Part shown: piece after piece, positions 52,663 to 63,577 of the stretch | How the letters are laid out: each line of letters begins with the position of its first letter | Numbering within the stretch: the first letter of the stretch is position 1 | Origin: Methylobacterium sp. FF17 | GTDB lineage: Bacteria > Pseudomonadota > Alphaproteobacteria > Rhizobiales > Beijerinckiaceae | Length of the DNA stretch: 64,000 nt | Assembly (NCBI RefSeq): GCF_025813715.1 | Contig: NZ_CP107532.1 | Span: 4,994,001-5,058,000, forward strand | Direction of reading: 5' to 3' | Program-made: the position numbers and the translations under genes | The notes under the pieces: generated by a model | The model's database searches: none | Seen by the model: the letters and a program-made list of their open reading frames with translations, nothing else | Told to the model about the DNA's origin: nothing

Positions 52663-54636
52663 ATGACCGAACCGACGCGAACCCGCTCGCAGGCGGCGGA
52701 AGCCGCCGAGGATGCCGGCTCGAACGCCAGTGCCAACCCGACCTTCGGCGACGTGGTGGCGGCGCGCTTCGACCGGCGCGACCTCCTGCGCGGGCTGCTC
52801 GGCGTCGGGGCCATCGCAGCGGTGGTGACGCCGCGCGCGCTTGCCGCCGGCTCGGCGCAGGCTGCGCAAGGCCCGGGAACCCGCTTCCCCTTCGAGGAGA
52901 TCGAGGCGGGCTCGGACGCGCACCACCACGTCGCCGCCGGGCACGATGCCGACATCCTGATCCGCTGGGGCGACCCGGTCCTGCCGGGTGCCCCGGCTTT
53001 CGACCCGCGCAACCAGTCGGCGGCCGCGCAAGGCCAGCAGTTCGGCTACAACAACGACTTCGTGGGCTATTTCCCGATGCCGGGGGCAGCCGACCCGGCC
53101 TCTCACGGGCTGCTCGTGGTCAACCATGAATACACCAACGAGGAACTGATGTTCCCGGGGCTCGGCCGCCAGGACACCAAGGCGGTCTTCCAGGGCATGA
53201 CCCGCGACCTCGTGGACATCGAGATGGCGGCCCATGGCGGCTCGGTCATCGAGATCCGCCGCCAGGACGGCAAGTGGGCCGTGGTGCCGGATTCGCGTTA
53301 TGCCCGGCGCATCACCGCCCAGACGCCGATGACGCTGACCGGCCCGGCCGCCGGCACCGACCGGGTGAAGACCTCCGCCGATTCCACGGGCCGCGCGGCG
53401 CTCGGCATGATCAATAACTGCGCCGGTGGCACCACGCCCTGGGGGACGTGGCTGACCTGCGAGGAGAACATCAACTACTACTTCTCCGGCGCCTTGGCGA
53501 AGGACTCTCCGGAAGCCACGAACCACAAGCGCTTCAACCTGCCGGCCACCGCCTATGCCTGGGGCCGCTTCCACGAACGCTTCGACCTCGCGCGCGAGCC
53601 CAACGAGCCCAACCGCTTCGGCTGGGTGGTGGAGATCGACCCGTTCGACCCCACGAGCGTTCCCAAGAAGCGCACGGCCCTCGGCCGCTTCAAGCACGAG
53701 GGCGCCGCGGGCATCGTCGCCAAGGGCGGGCAGTACGTGATCTACCAGGGCGACGACGAGCGCTTCGACTACGTCTACAAGTTCGTCACCGCCGGCCGCG
53801 CCGACAGCGGCGACCGCGACCTCCTCGATTCCGGCACCCTGCACGTGGCCCGCTTCGACGCGGACGGGCGCGGCACCTGGATGCCGCTGGTGTTCGGGAC
53901 GGCGCCCCTGACCTCCGAGAACGGCTTCCACAGCCAAGCCGACGTGGTGATCGGCGCGCGGCTGGCCGCGGATCGGCTCGGGGCCACCAAGATGGACCGG
54001 CCCGAGGATGTCGAGGCCAACGCCAAGACCGGCAAGGTCTACGTGATGCTGACCAACAACGGGAAGCGCAAGGCCGACCAGACCGACCCCGCCAACCCGC
54101 GCGCCGACAACCGCTTCGGGCACATCGTCGAACTCACCCCAGACGATGGCGACCACGCCGCCACGGGCTTCGCCTGGGAGATCCTGGTCCGCTGCGGCGA
54201 TCCGGGCATCGCGGCGGTCGGCGCCACCTTCTCGTCGGCCACCACGAAGGATGGCTGGTTCGGCATGCCGGACAACTGCTCCGTCGACGGGCTCGGCCGG
54301 CTCTGGGTCGCCACGGACGGCAACGCGCCCTCGCGCACCGGGCGCAACGATGGCATCTGGGCCATGGAGACCGAAGGGGCCGGGCGCGGCACGGGCAAGC
54401 ACTTCTTCCGCGTGCCCCACGGCGCCGAGATGTGCGGTCCCTACTTCACGCCCGACGACACCACCTTCTTCGTCGCCGTGCAGCACCCGGGCGAAGCCGA
54501 CGAGGAGGACCCGAAGGCGGTGCCCGCCACCTTCGAGGCTCCCGCCACCCGCTGGCCGGATTTCGATCCGACGCTGCCGCCGCGCCCGGCCGTGGTGGCG
54601 ATCACGAAGCGCGGGGGCGGACGCGTCGGTACCTGA
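52663..54636 (+). CDS. phoX: PhoX-family alkaline phosphatase (DUF839), Tat-exported
   Basis: 657 residues. A twin-arginine signal is present: 'FDRRDLLRGLLGVGAIAAVV' (RR at 38-39) with cleavage near 'PRALAAG'. The mature protein is a beta-propeller of the PhoX type: 'GLLVVNHEYTNEELMFPG', 'GTWLTCEENINYYF' (with the conserved Cys-Glu), 'RFKHEGAAGIVAKGGQYVIY', 'KMDRPEDVEANAKTGKVYVM', 'FGMPDNCSVDGLGRLWVATD', 'EMCGPYFTPDDTTFFVAVQH'. PhoX enzymes use iron and calcium to release phosphate from organic phosphates in the periplasm. ATG 52663 begins the natural Tat region; a longer start adds unrelated residues. Upstream are a weak PHO-box-like repeat and a hairpin. Confidence 0.92.
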   Translation: MTEPTRTRSQAAEAAEDAGSNASANPTFGDVVAARFDRRDLLRGLLGVGAIAAVVTPRALAAGSAQAAQGPGTRFPFEEIEAGSDAHHHVAAGHDADILIRWGDPVLPGAPAFDPRNQSAAAQGQQFGYNNDFVGYFPMPGAADPASHGLLVVNHEYTNEELMFPGLGRQDTKAVFQGMTRDLVDIEMAAHGGSVIEIRRQDGKWAVVPDSRYARRITAQTPMTLTGPAAGTDRVKTSADSTGRAALGMINNCAGGTTPWGTWLTCEENINYYFSGALAKDSPEATNHKRFNLPATAYAWGRFHERFDLAREPNEPNRFGWVVEIDPFDPTSVPKKRTALGRFKHEGAAGIVAKGGQYVIYQGDDERFDYVYKFVTAGRADSGDRDLLDSGTLHVARFDADGRGTWMPLVFGTAPLTSENGFHSQADVVIGARLAADRLGATKMDRPEDVEANAKTGKVYVMLTNNGKRKADQTDPANPRADNRFGHIVELTPDDGDHAATGFAWEILVRCGDPGIAAVGATFSSATTKDGWFGMPDNCSVDGLGRLWVATDGNAPSRTGRNDGIWAMETEGAGRGTGKHFFRVPHGAEMCGPYFTPDDTTFFVAVQHPGEADEEDPKAVPATFEAPATRWPDFDPTLPPRPAVVAITKRGGGRVGT

Positions 54637-54723
54637 GACCGCGCATCCTCGCCCGAGGAAAAGGCGAACTCCGGTCCCTTAGGCCTTCTTAACCAACCCT
54701 GTCCCATGTCATGGGGTCTGTTG

Positions 54724-54812
54724 CCTCGCGAGACACGGGTCTCTCGAGGTATCGGTTGGCCCGCCCTGTGCGGCACGGGGGCATGCCCCCGTGCCACGGG
54801 GTGGCGAACCCC
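54724..54812. repeat. Three consecutive hairpins before parE
   Basis: (a) 54724-54749: CCTCG-N-GAGAC-N4-GTCTC-N-CGAGG. (b) 54772-54795: a perfect 24-bp palindrome with half-site GGCACGGGGGCA. (c) 54798-54812: GGGGT-GGCGA-ACCCC followed by TTTCTGTTT, the only one with a T-rich tail. Together they fill the gap between phoX and parE. Confidence 0.7.
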
Positions 54813-54847
54813 TTTCTGTTTCCGGTTTGTTCCGGTATGGTCAGAGG

Positions 54848-56977
<2,130 letters not shown>

Positions 56978-56983
<6 letters not shown>

Positions 56984-57022
56984 TCCGGCGTCCGCTCGAT
57001 CGAAGCGGACGCCGGATCAGAT
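56978..57022 (+). terminator. Hairpin with perfect 19-bp stem at the parE stop codon
   Basis: 56978-56996 pairs without mismatch with 57004-57022 across a seven-base loop (CGATCGA). The left arm contains the last sense codon bases and TGA stop of parE. No T tract follows; a classical terminator lies 120 bp further on. Confidence 0.75.
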
Positions 57023-57139
57023 CAGCCCACCGTAGGGCTCAGCCGGAGTTGGTATCAGGGCCGAACGGGTCCACGCTTCCGAAACCCCGGAGGCGTGGAC
57101 CCGCGCATCCGTCGATCGGTCCACGCCTGATCATAATAA

Positions 57140-57171
57140 GAAAAAGCCCGGCTGCGAGGCCGGGCTTTTTC
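57140..57171. terminator. Bidirectional Rho-independent terminator
   Basis: AAAAAGCCCGGC (57141-57152), loop TGCGAG, GCCGGGCTTTTT (57159-57170). A-tract on one side and T-tract on the other make it work for both parE and the convergent barrel-protein gene. Confidence 0.95.
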
Positions 57172-57230
57172 AGGGTCGAGCAGGCCCTCGCGCGACCCGA
57201 TGGATCGCGCGAAGTGCCGGAGCGGTCGGC

Positions 57231-58100
57231 TTAGTACGAGCCGAACTTGTAGTTCAGGCCGGCGCGGACGACGACGAACTCGTCGGAGCGACGGTTGTTG
57301 TAGCCCGTGGCGACGACGCCGGCGGTGTTGACGTTGAAGGTCGAGCCGGTGGCGGCCGAGTAGGCGAACACGCCGTTGTTGGCGTTGTCGCGGTCGAGGT
57401 TCACGTACAGGCCTTCGACCTTCAGGGTAACGGCCGAGGACTTGAAGAAGTTCAGGAACGAGTCGGTCGGCAGGGCGTACTCGATGCCGCCGCCGGCGGT
57501 CCAGCCGGTGCGGAAGTCGTTGCGGCTGCTGTTGGGCAGGCCGAAATCGTTGCCGCCGCCGCCGCCGTAAGCGAAGCCGCCGGTGCCGTACACGAGGGTG
57601 CGGTCGAAGGCGTAGCCGAGGCGACCACGGACGGTGCCGAAGTAGTCGAGGCCCGACAGGCCGTTCGGGTTCACGAAGGTGAGGTTGTTGACGTTGGCAG
57701 CGCCGATGAGCACGGCGTTGTTACGCTGCGAACCGAAGTCGACGTACTGGGCGTCGGCCTCGACACCGATCACGACACCGGAGCCCGGGGTGAACTGGTA
57801 GTTGTAGCCGATCTGACCACCGCCGACGAAGCCTTCGTTGCTGTCGCGGTTGTTGAAGGCGACGGCGCCGACGGCGCCGGGCGCGAACACGGGGGACGTG
57901 GCCAGCACCGTGGTGGTGCGGTTGTTGTCGCTGCCCGTGCCGAAGCCGTAGCCGGCGTTGATACCGGCGTAGAAGCCCGTCCAGGTGAAGACCGGCACCG
58001 GCACGAAGACCGGGGGAGCTGCGCGGCGCGGAAGGTCGGCGGCCGAAGCGACAGCGGTGAGGCCGGCGAGCACGGTGGAAGCGAGAATCAGTCTTTTCAT
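57231..58100 (-). CDS. Outer-membrane beta-barrel protein, Omp25-like
   Basis: 289 residues. Signal peptide 'MKRLILASTVLAGLTAVASA' (1-20), then 'ADLPRRAAPPVFVPVPVF', the usual opening of this Hyphomicrobiales family, and 'TWTGFYAGINAGYGFGTGSD'. Alternating strands follow ('GGGQIGYNYQF', 'VVIGVEADAQYVDFGSQ', 'LDYFGTVRGRLGYAF', 'TLVYGTGGFAYGGGGG', 'GWTAGGGIEYAL', 'TLKVEGLYVNL') and the chain ends 'VRAGLNYKFGSY', a final aromatic residue as needed for barrel insertion. Predicted eight-stranded barrel. AGG lies about six bases before the ATG at 58100. Its codon choice is visibly more biased than its neighbours, consistent with high expression. Convergent with parE across a strong terminator. Confidence 0.92.
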   Translation of the reverse strand: MKRLILASTVLAGLTAVASAADLPRRAAPPVFVPVPVFTWTGFYAGINAGYGFGTGSDNNRTTTVLATSPVFAPGAVGAVAFNNRDSNEGFVGGGQIGYNYQFTPGSGVVIGVEADAQYVDFGSQRNNAVLIGAANVNNLTFVNPNGLSGLDYFGTVRGRLGYAFDRTLVYGTGGFAYGGGGGNDFGLPNSSRNDFRTGWTAGGGIEYALPTDSFLNFFKSSAVTLKVEGLYVNLDRDNANNGVFAYSAATGSTFNVNTAGVVATGYNNRRSDEFVVVRAGLNYKFGSY

Positions 58101-58503
58101 TTTTACCTGGTCCTGGTTGGCGAGAGCCGGCGCGCTTGTAGTCCCTGGCCGCCGCGAGGTCTGTCGCTTTCCTGCAACAAGGCCACCTGTTAGGCCGTCA
58201 GGTCTCAAGGAAGGGTAAAGGTTAGCGGGCGGTCATCCTCGTCCTGGTGCGTCGGTGCCATCACGCACATTGACGTAAGCCTGAAGATCAGGTCGCATTT
58301 GTCTCGGGGTGAACGATTTCAAGACCTCAACGAAGGTTTTTCAGCACCTCGCCGAGCCTGCAAGATTGTACCGCGACGAGCGCGATGCGGATTTTTAATG
58401 CCTTGCCGAACCCGGGTGAACGGGTGAACGGCCGGAGGGGAAACGCGGCCTTAACTCTGATGCCGGAGGATGCGATGCGTGGTCCGCCCGGGATCGCCGC
58501 ACG
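58101..58503. other. Upstream region of the outer-membrane protein gene
   Basis: About 400 bp with no gene; it separates two divergent genes and should hold the barrel-protein promoter and leader. A short direct repeat GGGTGAAC x2 occurs near 58415-58430. No RNA family recognised. Confidence 0.55.
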
Positions 58504-58878
58504 ATGATCGCCATGCTTCCTCCCAGCCGCTTCGCCGACAGTCTCCGGGGCGTTGATCCCAAGTCCGGGGATCCCGTGTCCGGGGATCCAATGTCTGGGG
58601 ATCCTCGGTTCCTTGACGGGGCTTCCGGGGCGATGCGCGACGAGCCCGCACCGCGATCGCCAGCGATGCTGCTGCCCTGGACGATCAAGATCTGCCTGAC
58701 GCTCGGTCTCATCGCGGTGGGAGCGACGCATTATGTGTCCCGCGCCGTGGATGTCGGGGCGTTGCGCCAGCGGATGGCGCGCGCCGCGCCGGTCGATCCC
58801 GAGACCACGGGTTCCATCGGCGGGGCCGCCGCCCGCGTCACCCTCGATCCCTGCACGGTCTCCGGGTTCAGGCGCTGA
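58504..58878 (+). CDS. Hypothetical single-span membrane protein with SGDP repeats
   Basis: 124 residues. Residues 19-33 contain three copies of x-S-G-D-P encoded by a 15-bp tandem repeat. One hydrophobic span 'PWTIKICLTLGLIAVGATHY' (about 59-78) follows, then a 45-residue tail with 'DVGALRQRMARAAPVDPETT' and a single Cys near the end. The tail probably faces the periplasm. In-frame ATGs at 58504 and 58513; the ribosome-binding site is unclear. It is convergent with the UppS-type gene with a hairpin between. No family recognised. Confidence 0.5.
   Translation: MIAMLPPSRFADSLRGVDPKSGDPVSGDPMSGDPRFLDGASGAMRDEPAPRSPAMLLPWTIKICLTLGLIAVGATHYVSRAVDVGALRQRMARAAPVDPETTGSIGGAAARVTLDPCTVSGFRR
58561..58605 (+). 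repeat. 15-bp tandem repeat, three copies
   Basis: Units 58561-58575, 58576-58590 and 58591-58605 share the core GTCYGGGGATCC. They encode the SGDP motif of the hypothetical membrane protein; unit length keeps the reading frame. Confidence 0.7.
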
Positions 58879-58899
58879 CGCGGTCCGCCCTGCGGATAT

Positions 58900-58919
58900 C
58901 CGCGCGGTGTGCCGCGCGG
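58900..58919. terminator. Hairpin between convergent genes
   Basis: CCGCGCGG (58900-58907), TGTG loop, CCGCGCGG (58912-58919), which are self-complementary arms. Sits between the stops of the SGDP protein and the UppS-type gene; no T tract. Confidence 0.5.
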
Positions 58920-58920
58920 C

Positions 58921-59646
58921 TCAGGCGGCTTCGGCCGGCGCCGTGAGGCCGCCGAAGCGGCGCTCCCGCCCCGCGAAGGCCCGGAGCGCGCCGGCGAGGT
59001 CGTCCGCATCGAAATCCGGCCAGTGCCGCTGCGTGAAGTGCAGTTCGGCATAGGCGCTCTCCCAGAGCAGGAAATCCGAGAGACGCTGCTCGCCGCTGGT
59101 GCGGATGACGAGGTCGACATCCGGGACCGCGCGGCCGCCCGGCCCGAAGCCGCCGCTGACGCGCTGCCCGAATTCGGCGGCCGAGGGGGTGCCCGGGCCC
59201 GCCAGCCCGACGGCGGCGGCCAGGATCGCGGCGCGGCCGGAGTAGTCGATGGCAACGCGCAGGTGCAGGGCGGTGGCGTCCGCCGTCAGGGCCTCGGCCC
59301 GCTCGATGGCCTCGGCGATGCCCTCGGGAAGTCGGTCGCGGCGGCCGATCACGGTGAGGCGCACCCCGGCCCGGGCGAGGCGCCCCGCCTCCTCCCGCAG
59401 GTAGGCGCGCAGCAATCCCATCAGGGCCGTGACCTCGTCCGGCGGCCGCCGCCAGTTGTCGCTGGAGAAGGCGTAGAGCGTCAGCGTGCCGACGCCCTGG
59501 CCGGGGGCCGCATCCACGACCCGCCGGATCGCCGCGATACCGGCCTTGTGGCCCAGAGGCCGGGGCAGGCCGCGCGCCGTGGCCCAGCGCCCGTTCCCAT
59601 CCATGATGATACCGACGTGAATCGAATTCGGCAAAGGACTTTGCAT
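58921..59646 (-). CDS. Cis-prenyl transferase, UppS family
   Basis: 241 residues. 'HVGIIMDGNGRWATARGLPR' carries the catalytic Asp16; 'LTLYAFSSDNWRRPPDEVTA' follows; 'DLVIRTSGEQRLSDFLLWES' and 'AYAELHFTQRHWPDFDADDL' are the diagnostic C-terminal blocks. The family condenses isopentenyl diphosphate units to cis-polyprenyl diphosphates such as the undecaprenyl carrier. The usual neighbours of the essential uppS (frr, cdsA, dxr) are absent here, so this may be a second copy with a different role or product length, for example hopanoid- or carotenoid-related lipids; that is inference. ATG 59646 has AGGA nine bases upstream; a TTG at 59664 would add six residues. Confidence 0.88.
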   Translation of the reverse strand: MQSPLPNSIHVGIIMDGNGRWATARGLPRPLGHKAGIAAIRRVVDAAPGQGVGTLTLYAFSSDNWRRPPDEVTALMGLLRAYLREEAGRLARAGVRLTVIGRRDRLPEGIAEAIERAEALTADATALHLRVAIDYSGRAAILAAAVGLAGPGTPSAAEFGQRVSGGFGPGGRAVPDVDLVIRTSGEQRLSDFLLWESAYAELHFTQRHWPDFDADDLAGALRAFAGRERRFGGLTAPAEAA

Positions 59647-59703
59647 CGTAGAGTTTCCTGGCAAATGAATGTCGGCCTTCGTGCGTCGTGCCCGAGTCGG
59701 ACG

Positions 59704-60090
59704 TCACGCCGGCCGGGGCCGGCCGACGGGCCTTGCGTCGTCCGCATGCCCGGCCGCCTCGGCCGCGTCGCGCACCACGCCCTCCAGCACGGCGAGATAG
59801 TCGAGGAAGCGTCGACGCCCGGCCGCGGTGAGGACACAGGTGGTCTGGGGCCGGTTGCCCTCGTAGCCCTTGCGGATCTCCACGAGGCCGGCCTCCTGCA
59901 GCACCTGGAGATGCCGGCTGAGGTTGCCGTCCGTGAGGCCGCAGAGTTGTTTCAGATCGGCGAAGGCGAGCCCCTTCGGATGGGCGATCAGCGAGGTGAG
60001 AAGGCCGAGGCGGGCCTTCTCATGGATGACCCGGTCGAGCCCCTCATACGCGAAGGGCGCAGGCGTGACGGTCGCCTCAGCCTTCGGCAT
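59704..60090 (-). CDS. Winged-helix transcriptional regulator (HTH_34 type)
   Basis: 128 residues. 'VIHEKARLGLLTSLIAHPKG', 'LAFADLKQLCGLTDGNLSRH', 'LQVLQEAGLVEIRKGYEGNR' and 'TTCVLTAAGRRRFLDYLAVL' form a winged-helix fold of the short MarR/ArsR-like type that often accompanies membrane proteins. No ligand domain. Its ATG lies inside the upstream membrane-protein gene (14-bp overlap), so they are one operon. A cluster of GCAAAG half-sites before the operon is a candidate autoregulatory site. Confidence 0.85.
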   Translation of the reverse strand: MPKAEATVTPAPFAYEGLDRVIHEKARLGLLTSLIAHPKGLAFADLKQLCGLTDGNLSRHLQVLQEAGLVEIRKGYEGNRPQTTCVLTAAGRRRFLDYLAVLEGVVRDAAEAAGHADDARPVGRPRPA

Positions 60091-60694
60091 GGTCGGCCTC
60101 CGGCGCTGCGCGGATCACCAGGGCCATCAGGCCCTGGCCGATGGCGAAGGGCAGGCCCATCGACCAGGGCGAGAGGCTGCGGGCCTCGCTGGTAACGACC
60201 AGCACCGTCAGGCCGGCGAGGAGGTACCAGGCGCCGACCAGCGCGACTCCACGCGGCATGACACGGATACCGGCGAAGATACCGAGGCTGACCAGCACCT
60301 GCCACAGGCCGGGCAGCAGCCAGAGGCTCTCGGGGGCGACCCGCGCCAGCACCAGGGCGAGGAGCGCCCCGGAGGCCCCCGCCGGCAGGAACTGCTCCAC
60401 GGCGTCGTGGATCATCGCATTGCCGAGGCCGCCCGTGTGGCGGCGGGCGCGGGCCCGCATCTCGGCGCCGATCAGGCCGACCGCGCCGCAGGCCGCGACG
60501 ATCCAGCCTCCGAAGAAGGCCAGCGGCTGCGCGTCGGGCTCGGCGAGCAAGAGCGTCTGCGCCGTGGCGGTGGCGAGCGCCAGTCCGGCGGTGGCTGCGA
60601 AGGCCGCCGGCCCGTAGCCGCTGAAGGCCGTGCCGCGCGTCAGTTGCGAGCGGATGGCGACGATGTCGGCAAGCGCCCTGTCGAGATCGGTCAC
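60077..60694 (-). CDS. Multi-span membrane protein paired with winged-helix regulator
   Basis: 205 residues from GTG 60694, chosen because GGAGG lies six bases upstream. A cytoplasmic head 'VTDLDRALADIVAIRSQLTR' is followed by about five to six membrane spans ('FAATAGLALATATAQTLLLA', 'FFGGWIVAACGAVGLIGAEM', 'GASGALLALVLARV', 'LWQVLVSLGIFAGI', 'LVGAWYLLAGLTVLVVT', 'MGLPFAIGQGLMALVIRAAP'). Overlaps the regulator gene by 14 bp. Such regulator-membrane protein pairs are common in alphaproteobacteria and the membrane protein often modulates the regulator. Function unknown. Confidence 0.75.
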   Translation of the reverse strand: MTDLDRALADIVAIRSQLTRGTAFSGYGPAAFAATAGLALATATAQTLLLAEPDAQPLAFFGGWIVAACGAVGLIGAEMRARARRHTGGLGNAMIHDAVEQFLPAGASGALLALVLARVAPESLWLLPGLWQVLVSLGIFAGIRVMPRGVALVGAWYLLAGLTVLVVTSEARSLSPWSMGLPFAIGQGLMALVIRAAPEADHAEG

Positions 60695-60718
60695 ATCGCA
60701 CCTCCCTGGCTCTGTGAT

Positions 60719-60779
60719 GCAAAGCATACGGACTCGCAAAGTGGATGCAAGCGGTTTCTTTGCGGTGCAAAGTGGATGC
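60719..60779. promoter_or_regulatory. Array of GCAAAG half-sites before the regulator operon
   Basis: GCAAAG occurs at 60719-60724, 60736-60741 and 60767-60772, and its complement CTTTGC at 60758-60763. The last two form the palindrome CTTTGC-GGT-GCAAAG. GCAAAGTGGATGC is repeated exactly at 60736 and 60767 (31 bp apart, about three turns). It lies 25-85 bp before the GTG at 60694, where autoregulation would occur. Confidence 0.55.
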
Positions 60780-60807
60780 GTCCGCGGCGAAGGTGCAGGA
60801 TCCGGGG

Positions 60808-61533
60808 TCAGCCGCCCGCCAGGAGAGCCGCGAGCGCCGGGGAGAGGCCGGTGCTCTCCAGGGTGGGTGCCGCATCCACCGGCCTCCCCTCCCCGGCCGC
60901 CGCGAGCACCGCACGGGTGCCGGCTTCCACCGAGCACAGGACCGGGACGGGTACGGCGGGCTGGATGCGGTGTGCGAGTCCGGCCAGCGCTGCACCTCCG
61001 AGGATCACGACCTTCGCCCCATCCGCCTCGGCGCAGGTGCGGCAGGCGGCCGCGAGCCCCGCGAGGGCGGCGTCGGGGTCGGCGGCGATCTCACCGCCCG
61101 TCGGCGCCACCGTGCGGACGCCGGACAGGTGGGCCCCGAGGCCGAGGCCGGCAACGAACTCCGTCAGCATCGGCCCCCACAAGGCGCCGCCGGTGACGAT
61201 GGCGAAGCGCCGGCCTCCGGCGGAGGCCGCACGGCAGGCGGCCTCCGCCATGCCGACGACGGGCACCGGGGAGACCTCGCGCAGGGCGGCGAGGCCTGGA
61301 TCGCCGAAGCAGGCGAGATAGACCGCGTCACAGCCCGCCACGTGCCCGGCCAGGGCGTCGAGGGCCGCGTGCCCCGCGATGGCCGCGGCAGCGCGGCTGG
61401 CGATGTAGCGGGCGCCGAACCGTCCGGTCACGGGTACGAGGGTGTTTCCAGGCCCCGCGAGCGCCCGGACGTGCCCCGCCACCAGGTCGGTGACGGCCGG
61501 GGTGGTGTTCGGGTTGATGAGCAGGATGCGCAA
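60808..61533 (-). CDS. Asp/Glu/hydantoin racemase family protein
   Basis: 241 residues from a TTG at 61533 (GAGGG about nine bases upstream); the family N terminus 'LRILLINPNTTPAVTDLVAG' begins there. 'GCDAVYLACFGDPGLAALRE' carries the first catalytic Cys (C75). At the second Cys position, where hydantoin and allantoin racemases have LGCAG, the sequence reads 'VVILGGAALAGLAHR', so the acid/base pair seems incomplete. The enzyme could act one-way, or be an isomerase-like relative; racemase activity is uncertain. Divergent from the RNA helicase gene. An upstream in-frame stretch of about 85 codons is not like the family and is excluded. Confidence 0.78.
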   Translation of the reverse strand: MRILLINPNTTPAVTDLVAGHVRALAGPGNTLVPVTGRFGARYIASRAAAAIAGHAALDALAGHVAGCDAVYLACFGDPGLAALREVSPVPVVGMAEAACRAASAGGRRFAIVTGGALWGPMLTEFVAGLGLGAHLSGVRTVAPTGGEIAADPDAALAGLAAACRTCAEADGAKVVILGGAALAGLAHRIQPAVPVPVLCSVEAGTRAVLAAAGEGRPVDAAPTLESTGLSPALAALLAGG

Positions 61534-61654
61534 GGCGGCTGGACCCTCGTTGCCGGACGGAGGCCCCTTCTCCCACGCAAGCTCCTCGCCAAGGCACGAA
61601 CGCTTCGCCGGGCAGCGGCCTGCGGATAAGGGGCTTCGAACGGGATTCCCGCGA

Positions 61655-61682
61655 TTGACACGGCAGCGCAAGGGCCTAAGTG
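61655..61682 (+). promoter_or_regulatory. Possible sigma-70 promoter of the helicase gene
   Basis: TTGACA at 61655-61660, 16 bases, then TAAGTG (61677-61682). The -35 is a perfect match and the -10 is poor. The leader would be about 115 bases long, which for cold-inducible helicases is not unusual. Confidence 0.35.
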
Positions 61683-61803
61683 TCCCCGCAACGCGTGTGC
61701 GCGGCGGGTCGTGTGTCGAAACCGCCCCTGATTCCAGCCGTCGCCGTGTCGATGTCCTCCGCGCCGGTCGGTCCATTCCCGCGCGCAACGGTTCTCATTG
61801 CAT

Positions 61804-63444
<1,641 letters not shown>

Positions 63445-63577
63445 GCACGGTCCCGCCCGCCGGGTCTCCGGTACGGAGCAACCCTTAACTGCATCTCCAC
63501 GAACCGGCGTCTATCTTCCGGCGATGCGGGGACGCTCCGCCCGACGAGGTCGGGCGGATGGGACGGTTGGACGAACG

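Noticed and set aside
49429..54486. Antisense frame of 1685 codons opposite AI-2E transporter, topA and phoX
   Set aside because: It spans several real genes on the other strand; composition is typical of a GC shadow.
54679..54694. Second CtrA site before parE (TTAACC at 54689)
   Set aside because: Only one half matches; the other half-site at the required spacing reads CTTA, not TTAA.
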